Source: Pseudomonas sp. AB6
GTDB lineage: Bacteria > Pseudomonadota > Gammaproteobacteria > Pseudomonadales > Pseudomonadaceae
Length of the DNA stretch: 64,000 nt
Direction: 5' to 3'
Assembly (NCBI RefSeq): GCF_034314105.1
Contig: NZ_JAVIWJ010000001.1
Coordinates: 2,667,501 to 2,731,500 of the forward strand
Both the position numbers and the translations under genes were made by a program. The notes beneath the pieces are model-generated. The model did no database searches. It saw only the letters and a list, made by a program, of their open reading frames with translations, and was not told where the DNA came from. Of this stretch, positions 63,768 to 64,000 are shown piece by piece; the stretch's first letter is position 1; each line of letters opens with the position of its first letter.

Positions 63768-64000
63768 ATCACCTAAAACCTCGTCAATTGGTGTTGATAT
63801 TCAAAACACCTTCATATGTTTTTGTTCAAAAACTTTTCATAAAACCAATACCCTGGTGATGCTTTACAATCATCCGCAACAGCATCAAAGCGCCATCAGT
63901 GGCGCCATGATAAGGCCAAACACTCATTGGGTTTTCTCAATCAATGAGATCGAATACGAATATACTGGCTAATTGATGACAAGTACAATCTTTAACTTTG
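63768..64000. promoter_or_regulatory. Region upstream of wzz
   Basis: An A+T-rich stretch that should hold the wzz promoter. GCGCCA (63885 area) and TGGCGC form a short hairpin over TCAG. No gene or other specific site is recognised before the window end. Confidence 0.35.

Noticed and set aside
1..64000. CRISPR arrays
   Set aside because: No run of regularly spaced direct repeats was seen anywhere in the window.
1..64000. tRNA or rRNA genes
   Set aside because: No cloverleaf with T-loop GGTTCGAATCC-type sequence or rRNA signature was noticed.

Overview
The window reads as a Pseudomonas chromosome of the P. fluorescens/P. syringae type. The grounds are the EF-P gene with Arg32 next to earP, an ohrR/ohr pair, a katB-ankB pair, a class II DAHP synthase, REP-like palindromes with a CTGCCGAAGG core, and an O-antigen locus laid out between wzz and wbpM with a comEA-like gene downstream. 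Species cannot be fixed from sequence alone.

Region 1 (1-9.8 kb) is mostly core genome: the 5' end of a DEAD-box RNA helicase, a SpeE-like methyltransferase-fold protein, a class II DAHP synthase broken by one amber codon, a YcaQ-type DNA glycosylase, a TauE/SafE permease, ohrR and ohr, efp and earP, a GreA/B-like protein, small hypotheticals and a GNAT remnant.

Region 2 (9.8-23.1 kb) is an accessory redox zone. It holds short-chain dehydrogenases, an aldo-keto reductase, NmrA-like and F420-reductase-like proteins and a serine hydrolase, interleaved with HxlR, AraC and LysR regulators. Many members are decaying: a frameshifted RidA, an SDR with an internal deletion, an NTF2/MFS chimera, two broken reductases and a frameshifted epimerase. 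An IS1182-family element (23.35-24.97 kb) closes the zone.

Region 3 (25-36.5 kb) carries a cupin, a DUF1003 protein, a PaaI-type thioesterase, ankB and katB, a hydantoin-racemase-like gene divergent from an NCS1 permease with two TTGTATACAA-type sites between them, a TetR regulator, a FabF-like synthase with an SDR, comEA and a 52-residue membrane protein.

Region 4 (36.5-46.8 kb) is a pile-up of mobile DNA on a sugar-nucleotide locus. An intact rmd-like gene faces a C-terminal stub of gmd. Next comes an IS66-family element carrying two different group II introns, one between tnpB and tnpC and one a single base from the IS tip. Then follow an IS3-family element and a second, inverted IS66 fragment.

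Region 5 (46.9-63.8 kb) is a visibly A+T-rich O-antigen cluster transcribed leftward: wzz, a metallo-beta-lactamase-fold pseudogene, an RmlC-FdtA fusion, a left-handed-helix acyltransferase, a beta-propeller protein, a FemAB/GNAT-like protein, an FdtB-like aminotransferase, Wzx, a GT2, Wzy, a WbiB-like epimerase, a serine-acetyltransferase-like enzyme, a CgeB-like transferase, a WecA/WbpL-type initiating transferase and WbpM. Together they predict a Wzx/Wzy-assembled O unit containing an acylated 3-amino-3,6-dideoxyhexose and probably a 6-deoxy-L-talose or rhamnose-type sugar.
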